Of a stretch of 64,000 nt of DNA, positions 50,910-59,219 are shown in pieces. A program made the position numbers and the translations under genes. Numbering within the stretch: the stretch's first letter is position 1; each line of letters begins with the position of its first letter. The DNA is from Clostridia bacterium (lineage in GTDB: Bacteria > Bacillota > Clostridia > Christensenellales > Aristaeellaceae). The stretch lies in contig JAFRBK010000011.1 in assembly GCA_017404985.1 (NCBI GenBank), forward strand, positions 124,001 through 188,000, written 5' to 3'. The notes beneath the pieces were generated by a model. The model saw nothing but the letters and a program-made list of their open reading frames with translations. It was not told the origin of the DNA and did not search any database.

Positions 50910-52052
50910 ATGCCTGTTCTTTCCGGAATCGACCATGCCGAAAACATTCACGGCCTGCTTTCCTCCGGGCGGCTGGGCCTGATGACCAACCAGACCGGCA
51001 TCAACCGGCAGTTTCAGTCCTCCATCGACGTGCTGCAAAAGCAATACCGGCTGGAAGCGCTCTTCGCCGTGGAACACGGCATCCGCGGCAGCATTCAGGC
51101 GGGCGAAAACGTCACCTCGGACACGGATCCCGCCAGCGGCCTGCCGGTTTATTCGGTATACGGCGGCACGCACCGGCTGACGGAGGAGATGCTGGATGCC
51201 TTCGACATTTTCTGTTTTGACATGCAGGATGTGGGGGCCCGGTTCTATACCTATCTGTATGCCCTGTCCCTGGCCATGGCAGAATGCGCGAAGGCCGGGA
51301 AGCCCGTAGTGGTCTTTGACCGGATCAATCCCCTGGGCGGGGAGCTGATCCAGGGCACGGTGCTGGATCCCCGCTTTTCCTCCTATGTGGGCCTGTATCC
51401 CCTGCCCACCCGATACGGCCTGACCATCGGGGAATATGCCCGGTGGGTCAAGGCCCATCTCCGCCTGGACAGCCTGGACCTGACGGTGGTTCCCCTGGCC
51501 GGCTGGCGCCGCGGCATGCTGGTTCGGGAGCTGGACCTGCCCTGGGTGGCGCCCTCCCCGAACTGCCCCAGCTTCCATGCCGCCCGGGCCTACGTCGGCA
51601 CCTGCATTTTTGAAGGCACCAATGTTTCGGAGGGGCGCGGCACCACCCTGCCCTTTGAATATATCGGCGCACCCTGGATCGACGCGGACCGCCTGGCCGC
51701 CCTCCTGGCGGAAAAGCCCCTGGCCGGCGTATTCTTCCGCCCGTGCTGGTTCACCCCGACCTTCTCCAAATATGCCGGGGAAGCCTGTGCCGGCGTGCAG
51801 CTGCATATCACCGAACCCCTGACCGCGGATCCGGTGCTGGCAGCCCTGACGCTGCTGGACGCCATCCGGGAGCTGTATCCGGACCGGCTGCAGTGGATTT
51901 CCCAGCCTGACGACAGCTTCACCATCGACAAGCTGCTCGGCACAGACACCTACCGCCTGGGGCAGCATGGCGCCGCCTCGCTGACAGCAGCCCATGAAGA
52001 AGCCCGCCTCCGGTTCCGGAAAGAACGGGAGCCGTATCTTCTGTATGAATAA
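50910..52052 (+). CDS. namZ: Exo-beta-N-acetylmuramidase, DUF1343 family (NamZ)
   Basis: 380 residues. DUF1343 is the NamZ family, which releases MurNAc from the non-reducing end of peptidoglycan sugars. Conserved strings seen: GLMTNQTGIN, FAVEHGIRGSIQAGE, FDMQDVGARFYTYL, FDRINPLGG and PSPNCPSFHAARAY. No signal peptide here, whereas Bacillus NamZ is secreted, so this enzyme would work on imported disaccharides. It lies between the kinase and nagZ genes. Confidence 0.9.
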   Translation: MPVLSGIDHAENIHGLLSSGRLGLMTNQTGINRQFQSSIDVLQKQYRLEALFAVEHGIRGSIQAGENVTSDTDPASGLPVYSVYGGTHRLTEEMLDAFDIFCFDMQDVGARFYTYLYALSLAMAECAKAGKPVVVFDRINPLGGELIQGTVLDPRFSSYVGLYPLPTRYGLTIGEYARWVKAHLRLDSLDLTVVPLAGWRRGMLVRELDLPWVAPSPNCPSFHAARAYVGTCIFEGTNVSEGRGTTLPFEYIGAPWIDADRLAALLAEKPLAGVFFRPCWFTPTFSKYAGEACAGVQLHITEPLTADPVLAALTLLDAIRELYPDRLQWISQPDDSFTIDKLLGTDTYRLGQHGAASLTAAHEEARLRFRKEREPYLLYE

Positions 52053-52098
52053 CACAACCATTTCTCAAAGCAGGCAACAATAAACGGAGGAAACAACC

Positions 52099-53583
52099 AT
52101 GGAACTCACCACAATGATCGGCCAGCGGATCTGCACCGGTTTCACGGGCACGGAGGTCACGGACGAAATCCGGGACCTGGTTAAAAAACACAAAGTCGGC
52201 AACATCCTCCTTTTCAGCCGGAATGTAGTCAATTTTGACCAGCTCCGTACCCTCTGCAAGGACCTTTCAGACCTGATCCTGTCGGAAACAGGCCTCCCGC
52301 CCTTTATCATGATCGATGAGGAATGCGGCGCCGTTTCCCGCATCGGCCATCTGGCCGGCGATACGCCCTGCGCCGGCGCCCTGGGGAGCACCGGAGACCC
52401 GGAAAACGCCCGGACAGTCGGCAGAATCATCGGCAAACGGCTCCGCGCCGCTGGAATCAACCTGAACCTTGCCCCCGTGCTGGACTGCCTGAGCCAACCC
52501 CGCTCCACCGTGATGGGCAACCGCTGCTTCTCCGAAAGCCCGGATGAGGTCGCCCGCTTTGGCAAAGCTTATATCGAAGGCATCCGGGAATCCGGCATCC
52601 TGTCCTGCGGCAAGCATTTCCCCGGCCACGGGGATACCGCGGTGGATTCCCACTTCGCCCTGCCCGTGGTGGACAAAAGCCTGCCGGCCCTGGAACAGAC
52701 AGAGCTGGTTTCTTTCCGGGAAGCCATCCGTACCGGGCTGGAATCTATCATGACAGCCCATATCGTCTTCCCGGCGCTGGACCCGGACCTGCCGGCAACC
52801 ATCTCCCCGCGAATCCAGCAGGGGCTTCTGCGGCAACGGCTGGGATTTGAAGGCCTGGTCATTTCCGACGGCATGGAGATGCAGGCCATGCAAAACCTCT
52901 TTCCGCTTCCGGAAGGCGTGTTCCGTGCCCTGCAGGCCGGAATTGATATTGTGCTTGTCTGCCATGAGCCGAATCAGGCCGCTGCCGCCTGTGAGCGGGT
53001 ACTGGCCGCCGTGGAGCAGGGAAAAATGGCTCCGGAGGATCTGGAAGAACACTTCAGCCGGATTCAACGGTTCAAGCAGGCCCTGCCCTCCCCCGGCAGC
53101 AAGGAAGATTTTTCGGATCCACTGGATCGGAAGCTGTCCTCGGAAATCATGGATCGGGCCGTCCGGGTCCTTCATGCCCCGAATGGCAGCCCCCTGCCGG
53201 AAGTGAATCAGGACACGCTGTTCTGGGCCCGTTCATCACGGCGCGCTTCCCCCGCCATGGACAGCAGCACGCTGAACGCCGCAGCCTACGCCGCGGCTCG
53301 GATCGGGTCTACGCTGGTTTTCACCGGCACGGAGCCCCTGCCGGAAAGCAGGCCGGCAACAGCGGTGTTCTTCCTGGAGAAAGGAGACCACCTGCAGGAT
53401 GATCTGGCGGAAGCATCCAGGCTGGCCAGTCTTGGGACGCAAACCATCCTCGTTGGCCTGGATACTGCCTTCGTTCTGGAAAGCGCGCCGCCAAACACCT
53501 GGCACATCGCAGCCTGGCAGTATCAGACCCTTGCTCTTGACGCCGTCCTGCGCATGCTGAAACAGAGAGGAGCCGAACAATGA
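52099..53583 (+). CDS. nagZ: Beta-N-acetylglucosaminidase, GH3 (NagZ)
   Basis: 494 residues. It removes GlcNAc from muropeptides. The GH3 signature KHFPGHGDTAVDSH (about 174-187) contains the Asp-His catalytic dyad special to NagZ enzymes, and VISDGMEM (about 254) contains the nucleophile Asp. The C-terminal about 130 residues extend past the barrel. No signal peptide. Good GGAGG. The next gene starts within its stop codon. Confidence 0.92.
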   Translation: MELTTMIGQRICTGFTGTEVTDEIRDLVKKHKVGNILLFSRNVVNFDQLRTLCKDLSDLILSETGLPPFIMIDEECGAVSRIGHLAGDTPCAGALGSTGDPENARTVGRIIGKRLRAAGINLNLAPVLDCLSQPRSTVMGNRCFSESPDEVARFGKAYIEGIRESGILSCGKHFPGHGDTAVDSHFALPVVDKSLPALEQTELVSFREAIRTGLESIMTAHIVFPALDPDLPATISPRIQQGLLRQRLGFEGLVISDGMEMQAMQNLFPLPEGVFRALQAGIDIVLVCHEPNQAAAACERVLAAVEQGKMAPEDLEEHFSRIQRFKQALPSPGSKEDFSDPLDRKLSSEIMDRAVRVLHAPNGSPLPEVNQDTLFWARSSRRASPAMDSSTLNAAAYAAARIGSTLVFTGTEPLPESRPATAVFFLEKGDHLQDDLAEASRLASLGTQTILVGLDTAFVLESAPPNTWHIAAWQYQTLALDAVLRMLKQRGAEQ

Positions 53584-54365
53584 ATTCAATGGACTGGATC
53601 CGCCCGCGGCTGGAAACCCTGCCGGGGAACATCAGCGCTGTATGCAAAAACCTTGCCACGGGGGAAACTTTTGCCTACCGGCCCCACGCACTCCATGACG
53701 CGGCCAGCATCATCAAGCTGTATGTGATGGCCGCCATGTTTCAGGGCTTTCACGACGGGGATTTCCGGCCGTCCGACCGGCTTCCCGTCCGCCGGGAGGA
53801 CTGCATGCCCTCCTGCGGTGTTCTGACCTATCTGGACGACGGCAAGGAGGTTTCCCTGCGGGACCTGACTGAGCTGATGATCATCGTCAGCGACAACACC
53901 GCCTGCAACATCCTGCTGGACTTCTATACCCTGCCCCGGATCCAATCCTTCATCCGGGAAAAGCTGGAACTGGAGGAAACCTTCTGCCGCCGGAAACTCT
54001 TTGACGAGGAGGCCTCAGCCCGGGGGGTCCGGAACGAAACCAGCGCCGGGGATGCGGCCCGGCTGCTGGAGGAGATCCGGCTTGGCCGCCTTATCAGCCC
54101 GGAAGCTTCCGCCGCCATGCTGACCATGCTGGGGCACCAGCGCCTGAACGGCAAGCTGCCCTTCCGCCTGCATACACTGGAGGATGCACCGCACATTGCC
54201 CACAAAACCGGAGAGGACGACGGCACCACCCACGACTGCGGCATCATCGAAGCCCGGGAGCCGCTGCTGGCCTGCCTGATGGGCAACGAAACGGACGTGC
54301 CCGCCTTTGAGCGCGCCATGGGCGATATCGCCTGGGACCTGGTGGCGGGGCTGGGCAAAGCATGA
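53580..54365 (+). CDS. Class A beta-lactamase-like serine hydrolase, paralogue 2
   Basis: 261 residues. Ser43 in AASIIK, SDN at 104-106 and HKTG around 209 match the class A layout; the order and spacing resemble those in the 44035 gene. It overlaps nagZ (ATGA), so it belongs to the recycling operon. No signal peptide. A cytoplasmic peptidase or amidase acting on stem peptides is more likely than a drug-resistance enzyme; inference. A terminator follows. Confidence 0.85.
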   Translation: MNSMDWIRPRLETLPGNISAVCKNLATGETFAYRPHALHDAASIIKLYVMAAMFQGFHDGDFRPSDRLPVRREDCMPSCGVLTYLDDGKEVSLRDLTELMIIVSDNTACNILLDFYTLPRIQSFIREKLELEETFCRRKLFDEEASARGVRNETSAGDAARLLEEIRLGRLISPEASAAMLTMLGHQRLNGKLPFRLHTLEDAPHIAHKTGEDDGTTHDCGIIEAREPLLACLMGNETDVPAFERAMGDIAWDLVAGLGKA

Positions 54366-54390
54366 TTTCGTGAAAAGAAAACGGGTCAAA

Positions 54391-54428
54391 AAAAGCGCCT
54401 GCTGTTTTGTCAGAAGCAGGCGCTTTTC
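54391..54428. terminator. Bidirectional terminator between convergent operons
   Basis: AAAAGCGCCTGCT (54391-54403) pairs perfectly with AGCAGGCGCTTTT (54414-54426). It closes the recycling operon and, from the other side, the ROK-kinase operon, whose last codons lie inside the hairpin. Confidence 0.93.
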
Positions 54429-55333
54429 TGATGGTCCAGCCAGAACCGTACAGCGCCGACCATGCCGGCATCGTTTCCCAGCAGAGCACGTTCGATCCTG
54501 AGCCCTTCGGAAAAGCGGGGCATGGCCTCCTGAAGAATCCGTTCCCGCAGAGGACGGATCAGCAGTTCCTCCTGGGCACTGACGCCACCGCCGATCAGGA
54601 CCATTTCCGGATTGAAAATATGAATCAGTCCGGTCAGCCCTTCAGCGATATCCCGGATCCAGGCAGAGACCTCCGCCTGGATCACCGGATTCCCTTTTTC
54701 CGCCTCCCGAAAGATGATTTTTCCGTTCAGCCCGCTTTTTCCGGATGCCGCTTCGCACCGGGACACCAGGGCAGACGCGGAAGCATAATGTTCGAAGCAG
54801 CCGCGTTTTCCGCAGGGACAGGCGGGGCCGTCCGCCCGCAGAGTGAAGTGGCCCAGCTCCCCGGCGATTCCCCCGGCGCCGCCCAGCAGCCTGCCGCCGG
54901 ACAGCACCCCGCCGCCGACGCCGGTGCCCAGCGTGATCAGGATCACGTCCTTCAGTCCCTTTGCCCGCCCTGTGAAGCACTCGCCCAGCAGGGCAGCGTT
55001 CGCGTCGTTCAGCACCCAGGTTTCTTTTTCGAAGGCGCGCTCCATTGCGGCTTTGATATTCGTTCCCTCATAATGGGGAATTCGGCCGTTGGTCCCGATG
55101 ACCGTGCCGCTTTCCGGGTCAATCTGCCCGCAGGCGGAAACCGCGACTCCCCGGATTTCGCACGGGTATTCCGCCATAAACTGCTTCGCAGCATGAATGG
55201 CGCTCTCCACAATCGGCGTGCGGTATCCGTCCTCGGAAACACCGGCTGAGGCTTTTTTATGGATACGGCCTTCCCCGTCCGAGAGGCCGATTTTCGCCTC
55301 GGTCCCTCCAAGGTCAATTGCCAGCAGCATCAT
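54410..55333 (-). CDS. ROK-family sugar kinase (probable ManNAc kinase)
   Basis: 307 residues. LAIDLGGTEAKIG is the ATP-phosphate loop; the ROK zinc site is CPCGKRGCFEHYAS (about 165-178), following ELGHFTL. The start codon overlaps the stop of nanE (ATGA at 55333-55330). Directly after NanE in the operon, an N-acetylmannosamine kinase role is likely; glucose or other hexoses cannot be excluded. Confidence 0.87.
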   Translation of the reverse strand: MMLLAIDLGGTEAKIGLSDGEGRIHKKASAGVSEDGYRTPIVESAIHAAKQFMAEYPCEIRGVAVSACGQIDPESGTVIGTNGRIPHYEGTNIKAAMERAFEKETWVLNDANAALLGECFTGRAKGLKDVILITLGTGVGGGVLSGGRLLGGAGGIAGELGHFTLRADGPACPCGKRGCFEHYASASALVSRCEAASGKSGLNGKIIFREAEKGNPVIQAEVSAWIRDIAEGLTGLIHIFNPEMVLIGGGVSAQEELLIRPLRERILQEAMPRFSEGLRIERALLGNDAGMVGAVRFWLDHQKSACF

Positions 55334-56025
55334 TGGACCACCGCCATAAACCGCTGCGCGATCTCCAGGGGCCGGGTAATTGCTCCGCCGACCACCACCG
55401 CCCAAGCACCCAGATCCAGCATTTTCCTCGCCTGTTCCGGGGTATGGACCCGTCCTTCGGCGATCACGGGACAGGGCAGTTCCTTCACCATCTGTTCTAC
55501 CAACTCATAGTTCGGTTCGCCCGTGCAATGCGCCGTTGCGGCAGTATATCCGTTCATGGTGGAACCGGCCAGGTCCGCGCCGGCCTGGACGGCGGCTTTC
55601 GCCTCCTCCAGGGTGGCGCAATCCGCCATGATGATGATATTCGGGTATTTTTTCTTCACCTCGCGCAGGAACTCCGGCGCGGACAGCCCATCTCCCCGGG
55701 CTGTGTCCGTACAGTCGATCGATACGATATCCGCCAGCGCCTCCATGCACTCGTCCACTTCCCGCATGGTCATGGTGATCCGGCCCGTATAGCCCGGGTA
55801 TTCCCGCTTAATCAGCCCGATCACCGGCAGCCCGGTTTCCTCCTTGATGCCGATGATATCCCGCACAGAACTGGTGCGGATCATCTTCGCCCCAGCCTGT
55901 TTCGCGGCGCGGGCCATCAGGGGCATTACCGAGCGCACGGGGTCGTACAGCGGTTCGCCCGGCGTAGCCTGGCAGGAGACGATAATTGTTCCCTTCATGA
56001 TTGCGAACAGTTCTTCCTTCGTCAT
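55330..56025 (-). CDS. nanE: N-acetylmannosamine-6-phosphate 2-epimerase
   Basis: 231 residues from ATG 56025 with AAAGGAAA upstream. It interconverts ManNAc-6-P and GlcNAc-6-P. Family strings: IIVSCQATPGEPLYDP, VIGLIKREYPGY, IIMADCATLEEAKAAVQAGA and ELVEQMVKELPCPVIAEGRV. It lies between the GH38 and ROK genes in one operon. No sialic acid lyase (NanA) is present in the window, so it may serve ManNAc-containing glycans or GlcNAc-6-P balance. Confidence 0.93.
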   Translation of the reverse strand: MTKEELFAIMKGTIIVSCQATPGEPLYDPVRSVMPLMARAAKQAGAKMIRTSSVRDIIGIKEETGLPVIGLIKREYPGYTGRITMTMREVDECMEALADIVSIDCTDTARGDGLSAPEFLREVKKKYPNIIIMADCATLEEAKAAVQAGADLAGSTMNGYTAATAHCTGEPNYELVEQMVKELPCPVIAEGRVHTPEQARKMLDLGAWAVVVGGAITRPLEIAQRFMAVVQ

Positions 56026-56041
56026 GGCCGGTTTCCTTTCG

Positions 56042-59000
56042 TCATACTTTTGCCAGCTGCAGTCTGAGCGTCTTGACCTCAAAGGTATGGAAATTCAGCC
56101 GCAGGCTGCCGCTTTCCGCGGCCAGCTCCCGCTGCCGGTTTTCCATCATGTCGCACTCCCAGATTTTCGCGGCGGGCAGGCTGGTTTTCAGGGTGCAGGC
56201 GGTGTCCGCCTTCTTGGCCTCGTACAGCCGCAGAATCAGGTCGCCACTGCCGTCCTCCGCCGGCTTGACGGTATCAATAAAGATGTTCTCCGCATCCACA
56301 CTGAAGGCACTGAAGAATTCGCAGCTGCCCTTCGCCACCAGCATCGGCACATTGAGGGAGGCGGCTTCGCGGACCACCGGGCTTCCCAGGAAGGGGCCTT
56401 CCCAGCAGGTTACGGAATAGGTGAAACAATGTTCACCGTTATCCGCCTGCATCTCCGGGCAGGCTGCCGCACGGAGCAGGGTCAGCTGCAGGGCGTTGTC
56501 CCGCATGCTGATGCCGTATTTGCAGTCGTTCAACACGGCGGCGCCGTGGCTCTCGTCGCACAGCGCACTCCACCGCTGGTTGCAAACCTCGAAGCGGTCG
56601 ATGTCATACAGGCGGGAGCGGTGCGTCGGCCGGGCCATATAGCCGAACTGGATTTCGTTCAGGCCTTCCGAAGCCCGCACGTTCACCGGGAATTCCACCT
56701 TCAGCAGGCGGTGCAGCTCATGCCAGTCCACATGGGTCACAAAGTCAATCCGGCGGCTGTCCGCCGTGAGCACGATATCCTGCTCCAGCGTGGAATGCTG
56801 CAGTTTCCGGGACAGGTGCAACACCGCCCTGAGGCCGAAATTCTCCTTCACTTCCAGGGTAACTTCCTCATTGAGTTCGATACCCTGGAGCACATAGTTG
56901 GAGTCAATGTCCCACGCGTCAAACAGGCGCGGCACATCCTTATACATCAGCAGCCTGTTCATCGGCCCGGCCGCGAATTCACGCCCGGAGGCTTTGTCCG
57001 TCAGGGACACAATCTCGCCCCGGGCGTTCAGCTCGGCCCGCAGGCAGGCATTCTCCAGCACGGCGCCGGATTCCGTCAGGGCTGCCCGGACGGTGTCCTG
57101 CACCGGCTCTTCCTGCCCGGCCGGTTTCAGGGATACGGCGCCGCAGGCAGGCACGGACACCAGCGCCAGTGCCTTGTCTCCCAGGGCCTGCACGGGAACC
57201 TTCTTCCCTTCCGCGGTCACGCAACCATGGGCGAATTCCGCCGGGAGCTCCACGACTTCCGTCCGGGGGAAGCTGAGGCTGTTCATCACGGTAACGCCTT
57301 CGCCGCCGGAAAGCGCCCGCAACGCCCCATCCCGCACAGCTTCCGCCTCGGCGATGATCCACCGGTGGTCCCGGCGTGCGTCCTCGTATACCTTGCCGAT
57401 AGAGGAGCCGGGCAGGATATCGTGGAACTGGTTCAGCAGCAGCCTCTTCCATGCCGCATCCATCCGGGAAAGCGGGTATTCCGCGCCTTTCGCCATGGCC
57501 AGGGCGCCCCACATTTCTGCCTCCCGCAGGGCCAGCTCGGCTTTCCGGTTGCCCCGCTTGATGGCTGCCTGGGAAGTATACACGCCCCGGTGGGCGGAGA
57601 AATACAGTTCGCCCACATAGGTATGGCAGGGACCACCCTGGGCCTCCATATCCTCAAAGAACTGAACAGGGCCTTCCATCCGGACCCGGGGCATGCCCTC
57701 CAGGTCCTTCTCCCGGCGCAGGTATTCGATGTGATCCCGGGTGGGGCCGCCGCCGCCGTCCCCGTATCCGAAGGGAAGCAGGAAGGCGTTCAGATCCCGC
57801 TTCTGCACCCGCTTCTTCCAGGTTTCGCAGATCCACTGGGGATCGGTGGGATAGGTATAGCTGGTCGGCAGGAAGGAGTCGATCTCCGTGCCGTCCGCGC
57901 CGCGCCAGGTGAAATAATGATAGGGGAAACGCTCTCCCTCGTTGTAGCTCCAGAAGATTTTCTGGGTCACCAGGTATTTGACGCCGGACTGCTTCAGAAT
58001 CTGGGGCAGCGCCGCGGAGTAGCCGAAGGTATCCGGCAGCCACAGCACCACGGAATCCACGCCCATCACGTCTTTGAACCAGCGCTTTCCGTGCAGCACC
58101 TGGCGGATCAGGGATTCGCCGCTGGTCATATTCGTATCGGGTTCCACCCACATGGCGCCTTCCGCAATCCACTGCCCGGTTTTCTGCGCTGCCACAATGC
58201 GGTCGAACAGCTCCGGGTAGTGCTCCCGGCACATCTCGTAAGCCGCGGGCTGGCTCTGCAGATATTTGTACTCCGGGTATTTTTCAATCAGGCGCAGCTG
58301 CTGGGCAAACGTCCGGCTGGTTTTCCGCCGGGTTTCCGCCATGGGCCACAGCCAGGCCAGGTCCAGGTGCGCATTGCCGATGGCGTAGAATACCGGCGCG
58401 GTGGTGCCGTTGACGGCTTCCAGCGCGGGCCGCAGGGCTTCGCGGGCGGCACGGTAGCTTTCGATTCGCTGCTCCAGGGGCTGCTCACTGTCGGCAATCA
58501 GGGTCGCCGTTTCCAGCGCCTTCGCGATGCGGTCCGCCCGCAGGCTTTCCGGATCCACCTGGTCCCCCAGCAGGAACAGGGTGTTCAGGTCCATATACAG
58601 CTGATAGGCATCCTCGTTCCAGATGCCGAAGGTCATATTCCCCAGCGTGGAGCGTTCGCCCTCCGTCTTCGGGTCCTTGTAACTGCCGGGGAGCACGGGG
58701 CCGGTGGCGCAGCCGCCCAGCTCGCTTTCCGCGATGAAATGCCCCGCGTAGGCTTCGATCAGCAGGTCGTATTCCGTGCCGGGCTTCGCGTCAAAGGTCA
58801 GGAAATTATCCACGATATAATGATGGGGCACTTCCACCCATTCCGCCCGCCGGGTGCCGTAGCTCCGGTGGTTGACAAACACGGTGGACTCCCCGCCGGT
58901 CTGCAGGTCCATGGCAATGCTGCGGCCCGCCGCCTCCTCTGGCAGCACGATCTTTCCGCGCATCCAGCAGTATTCCCAGGTGCGGCCCCATTTTGTTCCC

Positions 59001-59164
59001 GGCGCCATCGGCGCAAAGGCATGGGCCCGCGCCTCCTCCGGCGTCAGATAATCCATGGTCAGAAAAGATTCCACGGGAATCGGGGCCAGGGGAATGTAAA
59101 GGTCCTTTTTCAGGGTGTTGATCCAGTGGCGAATTCTCGCCTGCCATTCGGAGTGCATGTACAT
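56042..59164 (-). CDS. Alpha-mannosidase, GH38
   Basis: 1040 residues, full length. It removes alpha-mannose from N-glycans or mannosyl oligosaccharides. Zinc and catalytic motifs: GNAHLDLAWLWPMAETRR (about 273-290) and the nucleophile Asp in WLPDTFGYSAALPQIL (about 403-418); the C-terminal beta-sandwiches are complete. No signal peptide, so substrates must be imported. AAAGGAG before the ATG. The gene order 761-residue protein, GH38, NanE, ROK forms a single minus-strand operon. Confidence 0.95.
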   Translation of the reverse strand: MYMHSEWQARIRHWINTLKKDLYIPLAPIPVESFLTMDYLTPEEARAHAFAPMAPGTKWGRTWEYCWMRGKIVLPEEAAGRSIAMDLQTGGESTVFVNHRSYGTRRAEWVEVPHHYIVDNFLTFDAKPGTEYDLLIEAYAGHFIAESELGGCATGPVLPGSYKDPKTEGERSTLGNMTFGIWNEDAYQLYMDLNTLFLLGDQVDPESLRADRIAKALETATLIADSEQPLEQRIESYRAAREALRPALEAVNGTTAPVFYAIGNAHLDLAWLWPMAETRRKTSRTFAQQLRLIEKYPEYKYLQSQPAAYEMCREHYPELFDRIVAAQKTGQWIAEGAMWVEPDTNMTSGESLIRQVLHGKRWFKDVMGVDSVVLWLPDTFGYSAALPQILKQSGVKYLVTQKIFWSYNEGERFPYHYFTWRGADGTEIDSFLPTSYTYPTDPQWICETWKKRVQKRDLNAFLLPFGYGDGGGGPTRDHIEYLRREKDLEGMPRVRMEGPVQFFEDMEAQGGPCHTYVGELYFSAHRGVYTSQAAIKRGNRKAELALREAEMWGALAMAKGAEYPLSRMDAAWKRLLLNQFHDILPGSSIGKVYEDARRDHRWIIAEAEAVRDGALRALSGGEGVTVMNSLSFPRTEVVELPAEFAHGCVTAEGKKVPVQALGDKALALVSVPACGAVSLKPAGQEEPVQDTVRAALTESGAVLENACLRAELNARGEIVSLTDKASGREFAAGPMNRLLMYKDVPRLFDAWDIDSNYVLQGIELNEEVTLEVKENFGLRAVLHLSRKLQHSTLEQDIVLTADSRRIDFVTHVDWHELHRLLKVEFPVNVRASEGLNEIQFGYMARPTHRSRLYDIDRFEVCNQRWSALCDESHGAAVLNDCKYGISMRDNALQLTLLRAAACPEMQADNGEHCFTYSVTCWEGPFLGSPVVREAASLNVPMLVAKGSCEFFSAFSVDAENIFIDTVKPAEDGSGDLILRLYEAKKADTACTLKTSLPAAKIWECDMMENRQRELAAESGSLRLNFHTFEVKTLRLQLAKV

Positions 59165-59219
59165 CGTGGTTCTCTCCTTTATTTAATGGTTGTTTCGGAT
59201 AATTGATGGCATATACGGT

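Noticed and set aside
44035-54365. Antibiotic-resistance beta-lactamases
   Set aside because: Both genes have the S-x-x-K, SDN and KTG motifs, but lack signal peptides and sit with muropeptide-recycling genes; a resistance role cannot be claimed.
55844-59206. A plus-strand open frame of 1120 codons
   Set aside because: It lies antisense to GH38 and nanE; its translation is His/Gln/Arg-rich without any domain, as expected opposite a GC-rich coding strand.
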